From Meghimatium bilineatum (Eukaryota; Mollusca; Gastropoda; Stylommatophora; Philomycidae): a stretch of DNA of 64,000 bases. The first letter of the stretch is position 1. Each line of letters starts with the position of its first letter. Where the stretch lies: contig CM067309.1 of assembly GCA_034231615.1 (NCBI GenBank), positions 31,046,798 through 31,110,797 of the forward strand. The letters run 5' to 3'. This document shows, piece by piece, positions 1 to 11,644 of this stretch. The notes under the pieces are model-generated. The model saw nothing but the letters and a program-made list of their open reading frames with translations, was not told the origin of the DNA and searched no databases. A program made the translations under genes and the position numbers.

Positions 1-55
1 AGATCCAGCGGGAGTTTGAGATTGAACGCTGAAGAAGAAGAAGAAACAACTTCAT
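1..55 (+). mobile_element. SINE-A 3' end, AAG tail
   Basis: AGATCCAGCGGGAGTTTGAG followed by GAACGCTG and (AAG)n matches the 3' end of an AAG-tailed SINE found about ten times in the window. The left edge cuts the element. Confidence 0.7.
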
Positions 56-234
56 GGCTTTGGCATTTGTACCAGAAACTGATGTCATGATTGCTTTCTA
101 ATAACTCACCAATATTAACAGTTTCTCAGACCTGGATTTCCACATCGATTACTTCCAATATTTCTACATAAGCTTGGCACTTCAATGTTGATGTATCTCA
201 TCCAACAGCAGCAAGACTTGCCCAGATGTTACAA

Positions 235-772
235 CAACTACATCTGCACTGTTGAGTAGTCAGACGGCCACTGGTCAACCAACAACAACATACATCAGCC
301 CTGTTGAGTAGTCAGACTGCCACTGGTCAACCAACAACAACATACATCTGCACTGTTGAGTAGTCAGACGGCCACTGGTCAACCAACAACAACATATATC
401 TACACTGTTGAGAAGGCAGACTGCCACTGGTCAACCAAATACAACATATATCTACACTGTTGAGTAGTCAGACTGCCACTGGTCAACCAACAACAACATA
501 TATCTACACTGTTGAGAAGGCAGACTGCTACATGGCCAACCAACAACAACATACATCTGCACTGTTGAGTAGTCAGACTACCACTGGTCAACCAACAACA
601 ACATACATCTGCACTGTTGAGAAGGCAGACTGCCACTGGTCAACCAAATACAACATACATCTGCACTGTTGAGAAGGCAGACTGCCACTGGTCAACCAAC
701 AACAACATACATCTGCACTGTTGAGAAGGCAGACTGCCACTGGTCAACCAACAACAAAGAAACAAAAGGTTT
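235..772. repeat. 52-bp minisatellite, about 10 copies
   Basis: The unit includes CACTGGTCAACCAACAACAA and CTGCACTGTTGAG, alternating TAGTCAGAC and AAGGCAGAC variants. Short open frames cross it only because of the repeat. Confidence 0.95.
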
Positions 773-1032
773 CCTAATTTGTCAATGAGGCTATTGAAAC
801 AATGGTTGAACTTACCATGAACATACGCCTATTAAATTCTGGAAAAACATATAGGTGTTTTCAACATTAATGTTGTAGTTAACACAACCAATAAATTTCA
901 TTTCACTGTCTATAATAATTCATATGATTGGAAGACTTTATTATAATTACCGGGTATCTACTGGTTACATTGTTTATTCATGTTTATTGAATTTAAAAAA
1001 AAATATTTAATACATTATCATTGTAATTTGTT

Positions 1033-1110
1033 TTGGAGATATTTTGTCATGGAAATATTTTGTCATGGAGATATTTTGTCAGATATATTTTGACTTGGAG
1101 ATATTTTATC
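1033..1110. repeat. 16-bp minisatellite, left segment
   Basis: Units of the form GATATTTTGTCATGGA. The array is interrupted by a LINE at 1111 and resumes at 1866. Confidence 0.85.
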
Positions 1111-1885
1111 TTAGATAGTTCAGAAGAAGAACTACAAAGACAAATAGATAGATTACATCACACATGCCTAACCTTGAACATGAAGATAAATATAGAAAAG
1201 CCTGAAGTAATGAAAATGGGAAGAACAAAAGGAAACACCAATATATATATATATATATATATATAGGAAACAACAGACTTAACCAAGTGACAGAATTCAC
1301 ATACCTAGGAAGCAATATAACAACAGATGGCAAGAGCAGCAAAGAAATACACAATAGATGTAGTAAAGCATACCAAGCCTTAGGGTAAATGGTAACAATC
1401 TTCAGAAACAAATACGTAGATTTAAACACCAAAATAACACTATTCAAAACATTTATTATGCCAACGCTGTGCTACCAAAGCCAAACATGGACAACGACAG
1501 CGCAAGAGAAACGTAAGCTTGTGAAAGTTGAAATGGCATGCTTACCAGAATCCTAGGAATGTTGTTAAGAGACAGGGCGAGGAATGTGGACATCCAATAA
1601 AAAATCGGCACCACCCCAATCTTAGAATACATCAAGAGACAAAGATCAAATGGTTTTGACACATCAACAGACTACAATCAGACAGCATACCACAACAAGC
1701 TATGCTACACAGATACTGTGAAGGCAGACCAAGAGGCCGACCACGAAAACGTTGGACTACTGAAATAAAAGAGGCGACAAATTCCACAATATACTCAGCA
1801 CACGAGAGGGCTGTCTCCAGAAAAATCTTCTACCCCTGACGCCAAAAGGCAACAAAGGGTTTCAGCGAATAGATAGATAGATATT
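1111..1885 (+). mobile_element. GATA-tailed LINE, 5'-truncated reverse-transcriptase C-terminal part
   Basis: Broken frames encode ELQRQIDRLHHTCLTLNMKI, then FTYLGSNITTDGKSSKEIH and IMPTLCYQSQTW, typical of non-LTR RT thumb/C-terminal regions. Stops, frameshifts and a (TA)n insertion at 1240-1265 make it dead. It ends CCCCTGACGCC...GCGAATAGATAGATAGATA. Related copies: 22341-22940 (+), 28340-28680 (-). Confidence 0.85.
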
Positions 1886-2234
1886 TTATCATGGAGATAT
1901 TTTATCATGGAGATATTTTGTCATGGGGATATTTTATCATGGAGATATTTTGTCATGAGGATATTTTGTCATGAAGATATTTTGACGTGGAGATATTTTG
2001 TCATGGAGATATTTTGTCATGAAGATATTTTGTCATGAAGATATTTTGACGTGGAGATATTTTATCATGAAGATATTTTGTCATGGAGATATTTTGTCAT
2101 GAAGATATTTTGACGTGGAGATATTTTGTCATGGAGATATTGTGTCATGAAGATATTTTGACGTGGAGATTTATCATGGAGATATTTTGTCATGGAGATA
2201 TTTGACGTGGAGATATTTTGACTTCGAGATATGT
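1866..2234. repeat. 16-bp minisatellite, right segment
   Basis: Continuation of the 1033-1110 array, about 22 copies with variants GTCATGGA, GTCATGAA and GACGTGGA between GATATTTT cores. Confidence 0.9.
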
Positions 2235-2992
2235 GGTCCTGTATATTTTGTCAGGCAATATTAGTCTGGTTACCCTTTAATTAATGTTCTGCGTTCAATC
2301 CCTGATAACCAAAACTAAATTTCCTGTGATTTTCCCAGGGGAGGGGGGAGCTGAAGTGCATTATGCTGTGGTTTACAGTAGAGCTGCCTTATTTGTGCCT
2401 TCAGGTCCAGCACATCTGATTTTGGCATGATCTACAGGCTTCACTGTAGGTATGCACAGGTAATATGCTATATAATACACACACACAATCAACAAGCTGG
2501 TATAACATAGAAACATAACGAAGTTATCACAAAAACAGTTGTATTTGATCAAGTCATAAACATAGTCAAGTGCACACTCAAACAATCACATGAGACCAGA
2601 GACTAAGTCATATCTTGCTCCAAAGTCTTTCACCCACGGGCACACATAGACACAGGCACACATATACACACAGACAAGCTGGCCATTGATTAAAGAGTTA
2701 ATTCAGTCATAGTACAATGAATTCCTGACTGAGAACACAATCTATCTATATTAAAAAGACCAGTAGTCCTGACATCAATAAATCACATTGAATGTTTGAT
2801 AGGATCACATAAATGCTCCACAAAAAACAAATATTTCTACTTATTGGTTTATTTCACATTCTTCCTTACATCTGTTTGATGTACCTGGCATATTCTAACA
2901 AGTTCATCAGATTTTGTCCATATTATCTTTTCTGTCTGTCTTGTCTTCTACTGTCTCTAGTCATCTCACATGCTCAAGCAGATCATACATTC
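2235..2992. other. No recognisable gene
   Basis: AT-rich sequence with short CA runs (2485-2500, 2640-2670). A 77-codon hydrophobic open frame at 2813-3046 runs into the next minisatellite and shows no family signature. Confidence 0.5.
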
Positions 2993-3312
2993 AGATCTGA
3001 AGTTGTAGTCAAGAGCACACCAGATTCCTACAACATTCAGATCTGAAGTTGTAGTCAAGACCAAACCAGATTCCTACAACATTCAGATCTGAAGTTGTAG
3101 TCAAGAGCAAACCAGATTCCTACAACATTCAGATCTGAAGTTGTAGTCAAGACCAAACCAGATTCCTACAACATTCAGATCTGAAGTTGTAGTCAAGACC
3201 AAACCAGATTCCTACAACATTCAGATCTGAAGTTGTAGTCAAGAGCAAACCAGATTCCTACAACATTCAGATCTGAAGTTGTAGTCAAGAGCAAACCAGA
3301 TTCCTACAACCT
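2993..3312. repeat. 46-bp minisatellite, 7 copies
   Basis: The unit contains AGATCTGAAGTTGTAGTCAA and ACCAGATTCCTACAACATTC; only CAAGAG/CAAGAC variation. Confidence 0.95.
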
Positions 3313-3830
3313 GTTATTGTAGTCTCATGGCAGATCTGAATGTCTGTAAATGTGTCCAGATTTATGTCACGGCACTGAAGATGACACAGCGTGATAAATT
3401 ACTAATTAGATTTGTTTGACCCACGACTACAACTAGGCACTGATGTTTGCCCAAGAAGTGGCAGTAATTAGTATGTGCTAAAACTGATGTTATTTCTGTA
3501 ATTATTTCACTGAATATAAGGATATACTGTGAGATGATTTGACATGTCAATATCACAGACTTTTGTCAATAAATCTGACAGAATGTTTCCTAGTGACATT
3601 TTCCAGATATTGACCCTACTAGTAAATATTGTTTCATAGATGTCATGAGTAGTTCTCACTAAGCAAATTCTTGAGTAGACCTATATCCTTGTATCTAGAG
3701 ATGCATGGTCCAAGTAATAATGTCATTGTTCAGAGAGAGGTTTATTTCTATCATAGTTATCTAGCCTCTATAGGTCTTTCTTAACTAACTAACTGTTGAT
3801 AGGCCATGAGTTCAGAGAATAGTCACAGAT
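3313..3830. other. No recognisable gene
   Basis: Unique AT-rich spacer between two minisatellites; nothing recognised on either strand. Confidence 0.5.
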
Positions 3831-3832
3831 AA

Positions 3833-4917
3833 ACACAATGAGAGGCCAGCTGAGAGAATATGGAAACACAATGAGGGGCCAGCTGAGAGAATATGGAAAC
3901 AGAATGAGGGGCCAGCTGAGAGAATATGGAAACACAATGAGGGGCCAGCTGAGAGAATATGGAAACACAATGAGGGGCCAGCTGAGAGAATATGGAAACA
4001 CAATGAGAGGCCAGCTGAGAGAATATGGAAACAGAATGAGGGGCCAGCTGAGATAATATGGAAACACAATGAGAGGCCAGCTGAGAGAATATGGAAACAC
4101 AATGAGAGGCCAGCTGAGAGAATATGGAAACAGAATGAGGGGCCAGCTGAGAGAATATGGAAACACAATGAGGGGCCAGCTGAGAGACTAAGGAAACAAA
4201 ATGAGAGGCCGGCTGAGAGAATATGGAAACACAATGAGAGGCCAGCTGAGAGAATATGAAAACACAATGAGGGGCAGACTGAGAGAATATGGAAACACAA
4301 TGAGAGGCCAATTGAGAGAATATGGAAACACAATGAGGGGCCAGCTGAAAGAATATGGAAACAGAATGAGAGGCCAGCTGAGAGAATATGGAAACACAAT
4401 GAGGGGCCAGCTGAGAGAATATGGAAACACAATGAGGGGCCAGCTGAGAGAATATGGAAACACAATGAGAGGCCAGCTGAGAGAATATGGAAACAGAATG
4501 AGGGGCCAGCTGAGAGAATATGGAAACACAATGAGAGGCCAGCTGAGAGAATATGGAAACAGAATGAGGGGCCAGCTGAGAGAATATGGAAACACAATGA
4601 AGGGCCAGCTGAGAGACTAAGGAAACAAAATGAGAGGCCGGCTGAGAGAATATGGAAACACAATGAGAGACCAGCTGAGAGAAAATGAAAACACAATGAG
4701 GGGCAGACTGAGAGAATATGGAAACACAATGAGAGGCCAATTGAGAGAATATGGAAACACAATGAGAGGCCAATTGAGAGAATATGGAAATACAATGAGG
4801 GGCCAGCTGAAAAATATGGAAACACAATATGGGGGCAGCTGAGAGAATATAGAAAAACAATGAGGGGGCAGCTGAGAGAATATGGAAACACAATAAGAGG
4901 CCAATTGAGAGAATATG
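3833..4917. repeat. 33-bp minisatellite, about 33 copies with higher-order duplication
   Basis: The unit contains GGGGCCAGCTGAGAGAATAT and GGAAACACAATGA. Because 33 is a multiple of three, several frames are open for hundreds of codons on both strands; these are artefacts. A marker variant (GACTAAGGAAACAAAATG then GAGAGGCCGGCTGAG) recurs at about 4186 and 4614, showing duplication of a multi-unit block. Confidence 0.96.
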
Positions 4918-6246
4918 TCCTTCTGTCATACTTCAAGAATAATTCCATGATGATCTCTCTCTCTCTCTCTCTCTCTCACATACACACAATCATTTACACA
5001 TCTCTGATTAATTTTACACAACTCTGATTAATTTTACACAGGCTTAGTTGAATGCTATCAATTTGTAGACATCCTGCACATTTCATATGTCAGCCAAAAC
5101 ATTTCACAAATCAATGAATCCAATCACTCATTAAAAACATCAAAAATCAATCAAATCATTAAACACATCAACAGACAATCAAATCAACAACCCCAGCACA
5201 TATTTCATGTAAAAATATCACATTGGCAATTTCAATCAGAAACAAGTGGCCATCACAGAATCTAACAGAACGGATATTCCTAGCACCATAAGGGATCTCC
5301 TACATTACTATAGTAATGACCCTATCTACGAAATCAAGGAAGCTTGTCCCTTCTGAATGCAGTTTAAGCACAACTCCCTGCATATTTCTCCATCATCCTG
5401 CATCATTTACTACAGACACGGGATGAATATTCCATTCATGTTGGATTCTGCATTGGTAGCTATATACAATATGCATCAAGTACAGCAGTTATCAGAGTCT
5501 GGTCCTGAACCACTTCGGGGGGTCAGTGAACAGACAGTGTGAGGATCCATGGATGACTACAAGAAGCATAGTGTAATATTTACAGAGCAATCATAGATAT
5601 AATAATATATTGCTAATTGAACCTATCACCTTCCAATTTAGTGGCCCTAGACTCCCTGGCATGTGCCATTAAGAAAGTTTATTTCTAAAAATACATTAAC
5701 AATCATTATCATGTGCCATACAGACTGGATGTGGTTCACCACAATTCCTGTCCCTTAGTGCTGTCTTTAACAAACTCCTACTCCATATGGAGCATTCATT
5801 TCTCCAGTTATTGTATGTTTCTTACTCTTAATGTCTCACTGCATCTTCACTGTACAATAATGCAACATTGAATACAAAACAGACTAGTGTTGTTTGCTAA
5901 CTATTTAGAAATACATCGGAGATACCCTGGTGAGGAAGTTTCATATATGATAACTTATTACAGTCCAATCTTGAGTTTGTGAGGACAGGCACAGATAGAA
6001 CACTCAAGAATAAAGCAGTCCCAGTCCATCAAAGTCAGAGAGACAGCAGCTTTTGTGCAGCAGAGTTATCTGGTGCTGGCACTTAGCGTAACCTCGTATG
6101 CCAAAAACACAGAAAAATAGAGTAGTATGTAAGAAAAATACTTGGTGAATGTTACGTCATAAATAAAGTGTAATATGTTTTTTTCTATTTATTTTCTAAG
6201 GATGATAAGAATAATGTGGGGGTGGTGGTTGTTGAGAGGGGATGAA
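4918..6246. other. Spacer with CT/CA microsatellite
   Basis: (CT)n at 4953-4977 runs into a short CA tract. The rest is unique AT-rich sequence with no supported gene. A 61-codon open frame at 5357-5542 has no recognisable features. Confidence 0.5.
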
Positions 6247-6330
6247 GGGAACAAGAACCTCAAACATAAAGAACCTCTAACATAAAGAACCTCAAACATA
6301 AAGAACCTCAAACATAAAGAACCTCTAACA
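6247..6330. repeat. 18-bp minisatellite, about 5 copies
   Basis: Units AAGAACCTCAAACATA and AAGAACCTCTAACATA. Confidence 0.85.
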
Positions 6331-6603
6331 ACTAACCATCAAATTTCTAATACACTACATATGTGGACACAGAATTCACATGTTTGTTTCAATAATCATC
6401 AATATTTACTTCATTTATTACTTTCTCATTAACTTAATTACTGTAAATAAGATTTTCTGTAAACAAATTGGCACATGATAGTAGTTTATTTAATGTCATA
6501 GCCTATAAATGCCAATTTTGTCTGTAGTTTTACTGGCACATTCCTTTCAATTGCTGTGATTTTTACATAGGCAAAATGTCATGAGTTTAATTATACAAAC
6601 TTG

Positions 6604-6765
6604 TTGCATCAAACAGGGTTGATATCAACAGTGAGTTCATTAATTTTAATTAGTCTTCAAAACCTAAATTCTTTTCAAGATTCAAGTTGCATCAAACAGG
6701 GTTGATATCATCTGTAAGCTCATTAATTTTAATTAGTTAGTCTTCAAAACCTAAACTCTGCCAAG
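6604..6765. repeat. 82-86-bp tandem duplication, precursor of the next array
   Basis: Two units starting GTTGCATCAAACAGGGTTGA, each ending AAGATTCAA. The second leads directly into the 51-bp array, which shares AAGATTCAAGTTGCATC. Confidence 0.8.
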
Positions 6766-7066
6766 ATTCAAGTTGCATCTAGGCAAGTTTAGATTTGTGA
6801 GGCTAAGTCTGCCAAGATTCAAGTTGCATCTAGGCAAGTTTAGGTTTGTGAGGATAAGTCTGCCAAGATTCAAGGTGCATCTAGGCAAGTTTAGGTTTGT
6901 GAGGCTAAGTCTGCCAAGATTCAAGTTGCATCTAGGCACGTTTAGGTTTGTGAGGCTAAGTCTGCCAAGATTCAAGTTGCATCTAGGCAAGTTTAGGTTT
7001 GTGAGGCTAAGTCTGCCAAGATTCAAGTTGCATCTAGGCAAGTTTAGGTTTGTGAGGCTAAGTCAC
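6766..7066. repeat. 51-bp minisatellite, 6 copies
   Basis: The unit contains CTGCCAAGATTCAAGTTGCA and AGGCAAGTTTAGGTTTGTGA. Unit length is a multiple of three, so both strands are open, but no protein is implied. Confidence 0.95.
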
Positions 7067-7099
7067 TAACTGGCATTCACATGAAGAGAATGTTTACAA

Positions 7100-7838
7100 C
7101 TGAATCATTACTTATGATGTACAAGCCTTATGAAGTCAGGAATGCCTAACATTAGCAAGTACTAGCTTTATGAAGTCAGGAATGCCTAACATCTGCAAGT
7201 ACAAGCCTTATGAAGTCAAGAATGCCTAACATTAGCAAGTACACGCCTTATGAAGTCAGGAATGTCCAACATCTGCAAGTACACACCTTATGAAGTCAGG
7301 AATGCCTAACTTCAGCGAGTACAAGCCGTATGAAGTCAGGAATGCCTAACATCTGCAAGTACAAGCCTTATGAAGTCAGGAATGCCTAACATCAGCAAGT
7401 ACAAGCCTTATGAAGTCAGGAATGCCTAACATTAGCTAGTACAAGCCTTATGAAGTCAGGAATGCCTAACATTAGCAAGTACAAGCCTTATGAAGTCAGG
7501 AATGCCTAACATTAGCAAGTACAAGCCTTATGAAGTCAGGAATGCCTAACATTAGCAAGTACAAGCCTTATGAAGTCAGGAATGCCTAACATCTGCAAGT
7601 ACAAGCCTTATGAAGTCAGGAATGCCTAACATTAGCAAGTACAAGCCTTATGAAGTCAGGAATGCCTAACATCAACAAGTACACACCTTATGAAGTCAGG
7701 AATGCCTAACATCAACAAGTACACACCTTATGAAGTCAGGAATGCCTAACATCAACAAGTACACACCTTATGAAGTCAGGAATGCCTAACATCAACAAGT
7801 ACACACCTTATGAAGTCAGGAATGCCTAACATTAGCAT
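7100..7838. repeat. 40-bp minisatellite, about 18 copies
   Basis: The unit contains CCTTATGAAGTCAGGAATGC and CTAACATTAGCAAGTAC. A block of ACACACCTT/ATCAACAAG variants clusters at the right end. Confidence 0.96.
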
Positions 7839-7840
7839 GG

Positions 7841-8534
7841 ATTATTATATATTTTCTGGTATAATAATAATAATAAATAATAATATAAGTGTGTACAAGA
7901 TATTTCTCCTCTACAACAACTATTGTTGAATATTTAGGCATCACTAACACATCCAACATTTTTATCGCCATAACAATGTGGGAGATGATGTTCCTTTGAG
8001 TGTCCAGTTTTCACATCCGTAAAATAATCCATATAATCTTTACTGTGCATTCTTTACATTGAGACTAAACAGAAAATGCTAGATGCACAAAAAAACCCCA
8101 ATATTTTGAGTGTCATTAGTTTTATTTGATGTTAATTCTTTGTTGTAATGAAAATAATATTCATGGAAAAAAAATATCAAGACATTGTTGTCAACTGTTT
8201 GTAAGTTTGTTCCCTATAATGTTTGTTCCCTGTTTGTGTGTTCCCTGTTTGTAAGTTTGTTCACTATAATGTTTTTGAAAAAGCAGAGGTGGAGTTACAT
8301 TGGGGTCTAAAAAAATTAAGACAGTGGAAAATATCCAAGGGAGAGAAATGTTTAGGAACTACTAATTTGTACATGACTGCCCAAACTATTTGTCTAAGTA
8401 ACACATGACTGCCCAAACTATTTGTCTAAGTAACACATGACTAAAACTCTGTCTCATACATGATTTACTCTAATCCTTGATCGCCAACTTAGTGCAAGTC
8501 TGACTATATAAACATTTGTGTCCTATACAGATTC
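7841..8534. other. Spacer; possible distal AUTS2 polyadenylation site
   Basis: AT-rich unique sequence with an (ATA)n tract near 7870. AATAAA on the minus strand at 8125-8120 is the first such signal downstream of the AUTS2 stop. Two copies of CATGACTGCCCAAACTATTT occur at about 8371 and 8403. Confidence 0.35.
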
Positions 8535-10024
8535 TGGTGCTATATTATAGTATACCTCACACAGAAGCTATATAGACTAGTGGTATGTGATATCATACCT
8601 CACACAGAAGCTATATAGATTAGTGGTATGTGATATCATAACTCACACAGAAGCTATATAGATTAGTGGTATGTGATATCATACCTCACACAGAAGCTAT
8701 ATAGATTAGTGGTATGTGATATCATACCTCACACAGAAGCTATATAGATTAGTGGTATGTGATATCATACCTCACACAGAAGCTATATAGATTAGTGGTA
8801 TGTGATATCATACCTCACACAGAAGCTATATAGATTAGTGGTATGTGATATCATACCTCACACAGAAGCTATATAGATTAGTGGTATGTGATATCATACC
8901 TCACACAGAAGCTATATAGATTAGTGGTATGTGATATCATACCTCACACAGAAGCTATATAGATTAGTGGTATGTGATATCATACCTCACACAGAAGCTA
9001 TATAGATTAGTGGTATGTGATATCATACCTCACACAGAAGCTATATAGAATCTGGTTGTATGTGATATCATACCTCACACAGAAGCTATATAGACTAGTG
9101 GTATGTGATACCATACCTCACACAAAAGCTATATAGATTCTAGTGATACCATACCTCACACAGAAGCTATATAGATTCTAGTGATATGTGATACCATACC
9201 TCACACAAAAGCTATATAGATTCTAGTGATACCATACCTCACACAGAAGCTATATAGATTCTAGTGATACCATACCTCACACAGAAGCTATATAGACTCA
9301 GTGGTATGTGATACCATACCTCACACAGAAGCTATATAGACTCAGTGGTATGTGATACCATACCTCACACAGAAGCTATATAGATTCTTGTGATACCATA
9401 CCTCACACAGAAACTATATAGACTAGTGGTATGTGATACCATACCTCACACAGAAGCTATATAGACTCAGTGGTATGTGATACTATACCTCACACAGAAG
9501 CTATATAGACTCAGTGGTATGTGATACCATACCTCACACAGAAGCTATATAGACTCAGTGGTATGTGATACCATACCTCACACAGAAGCTATATAGATTC
9601 TTGTGATACCATACCTCACACAGAAACTATATAGACTAGTGGTATGTGATATCATACCTCACACAGAAGCTATATAGACTCTAGTGGTATGTGATACCAT
9701 ACCTCACACAGAAACTATATAGACTTGAGTGGTATGTGATATCATACCTCACACAGAAGCTATATAGACTCTAGTGATATGTGATATCATACCTCACACA
9801 GAAGCTATATAGAATCTGGTTGTATGTGATATCATACCTCACACAGAAGCTATATAGACTAGTGGTATGTGATATCATACCTCACACAGAAGCTATATAG
9901 ACTAGTGGTATGTGATATCATACCTCACACAGAAGCTATATAGACTAGTGGTATGTGATATCATACCTCACACAGAAGCTATATAGACAGGTGGTATGTG
10001 ATACCATACCTCACACAGAAGCTA
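8535..10024. repeat. 43-bp minisatellite, about 34 copies
   Basis: The unit contains ATACCTCACACAGAAGCTAT and GTGGTATGTGATATC. The left third is homogeneous; the middle has shortened units (ATTCTAGTGATACC). TGATATCA at the unit junction is palindromic. It starts about 515 bp downstream of the AUTS2 stop codon. Confidence 0.96.
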
Positions 10025-10539
10025 TCAGAAATATAAACTACATAATATGCATTATATATCACATTGGTCCCTAGAGTTCAGTATACCAAGCAAGTTGAGG
10101 AGAAAACAGACACCACTGCACCAGTGTCTCTTCCTTGAATTCTCTGAAATCAAACACTCTAATAGTACATCTGTTGTCAATCAAGACGACAGAATTAAAT
10201 AGATTAACAAGCACAAAAAAAAAGATATGCTTCCATTACACAGACTGCATATAAATAGCACATAAATAGACAATCCCAAACAGGTAGAATGAATCTGACT
10301 TCTTAGAAGTAGTTATGTTTCTCTTTTCAACAATCTTGACTTCAGTTTTGGAGAAATGTTTTCTTTGCACAAATGTTTGTTCTGGTTCATCTGTTAATCT
10401 GAATTTGAAGAATCTTGAAGAAAATGACAAGTCACAATGGCAATATGTCACAAGATGTCTGATATAATACAAATGATTAATCACTGTGGTGATGCACGCT
10501 GTGAGAATGAAACACCAAGTCCTAGATTCTAAAGACTGA
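10025..10539 (-). other. Probable start of AUTS2 3' UTR
   Basis: Unique-looking sequence directly after the stop codon. No AATAAA or ATTAAA was seen on the minus strand in this stretch. The nearest AATAAA I see is at 8125-8120, beyond a 1.5-kb minisatellite, so the UTR may extend through the array or use a variant signal. Confidence 0.45.
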
Positions 10540-11644
10540 CTATCTGGAGTGTGCGTCAGGGTCTGTAGAGCCGCCTTCTCTCTTATCTTTAATGTCACTG
10601 GTACTGTCTGCTGGACTGCAGCCTTTAGATTTGCTAGATGAAGATGGTGAGTTGTTATGGCTCCGTGATGACAACATTGTGCCAGCCACAGTGGAGTTCG
10701 AAGATGGAATGAGAGGTGGAGGGGCACCCGGTATACCATGCGGAGAATTGCTTTTCAGATTAGCAAGTCCACATGGTCCAAACATAGGACTAACTGTCCG
10801 GGGGAAGTAGCTTCCCAATGTTAAAGGGTCAACTCCCCGTAAACGGTCTGCAGTAAATGCAGGAAGTCTGTCCAGATATTGCCTACGAAGGTCATACTCT
10901 CGTTCCTGCTGCTCTCGGAGTATCTGTTCCTTGAGTCTTTCTTGTTCAAGAGCTGCCAGGTGAGAAGGAATACTGGAAAGCCGGGACATCATTGCCATGC
11001 GTTCCTGTTCCCTCTCCACCTCCAACCTGTGGGCAATCTCTGCTGCAGATTTGTCAAAGGGACTCCACATAGATGTTGGCACAGGTGGCCGCTCTAAAAA
11101 GGGATAACCTGACCCAGATGGTACCATAAGTCCCATTCTACGATCATACAACCCAGGGTGGGTTGGAAGCCCCGTACAAAAAGGACTCAAGCCTAAATAT
11201 CCACTAGTCTGTAGAAACTTTTCTCTCTGTTCCATCGCCTGCAGCAATTTCTCTCTCTCTGCAACTGCTGCACTTTGTAGAATTTTCTCTTTCTCAATTC
11301 TCTCTCGTTCTATTCTATCTCTCTCAAACCTTTCTTTCTCTAATCTTTCCCTCTCCATCCTTTCTCTTTCAATCTTCTCCCTCTCTACCAGATGATGAGA
11401 CAGAGAAGGCATTTCATCATCCCTTCTTTCCTCCTTCATCTTCAGAGCTGATGATGAAATCGACCGTTTATCTTCATACCGTCTCTCGTAATTTCCAAGT
11501 TCAGGTTTGTTGTGATGGTCAACTCGACCGTTTCGGAGAGGAGAACGTGACCTAGATCTTGATTTTGGTCTTGATGATTCTAAGTCCTTATGTCTAACAT
11601 CATCTAGCCCAGAAAGTTGATGGTTGAAAGATCCCCGTCTTTCC
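10540..11644 (-). CDS. AUTS2: AUTS2 terminal coding exon
   Basis: Acceptor TATTTCCCAG. The single first base completes a split Arg codon, then 367 codons and a stop follow. Order of segments: Arg-rich start; RS-like PKSRSRSRSPLRNGR (possible nuclear-localisation or SR-like patch); KMKEERRDDEMP matching vertebrate VKEERKEDHD; an Arg/Glu coiled coil of about 60 residues; a Pro/Gly-rich stretch (LGLSPFCTGLPTHPGLYDRR); a second acidic/basic helix with YDLRRQYLDRLPAF; GAPPPLIPSSNS (vertebrate APPPLISTLGG); and a Ser-rich C-terminus ending DAHSR. Confidence 0.93.

Noticed and set aside
2813..3046. Hydrophobic 77-residue open frame resembling a signal or membrane peptide
   Set aside because: AT-rich sequence, ends inside a minisatellite, no conserved motif or splice support.
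3789..4948. Very long open frames on both strands (up to 378 codons)
   Set aside because: They are produced by a 33-bp tandem repeat whose length is a multiple of three; several phases are open at once and there is no non-repeat coding sequence.
7100..10024. CRISPR-like regular repeats
   Set aside because: Units are contiguous tandem copies without unique spacers, in a eukaryotic context.
10592..10810. Plus-strand 72-codon frame within the terminal AUTS2 exon
   Set aside because: Shadow of the minus-strand coding sequence.
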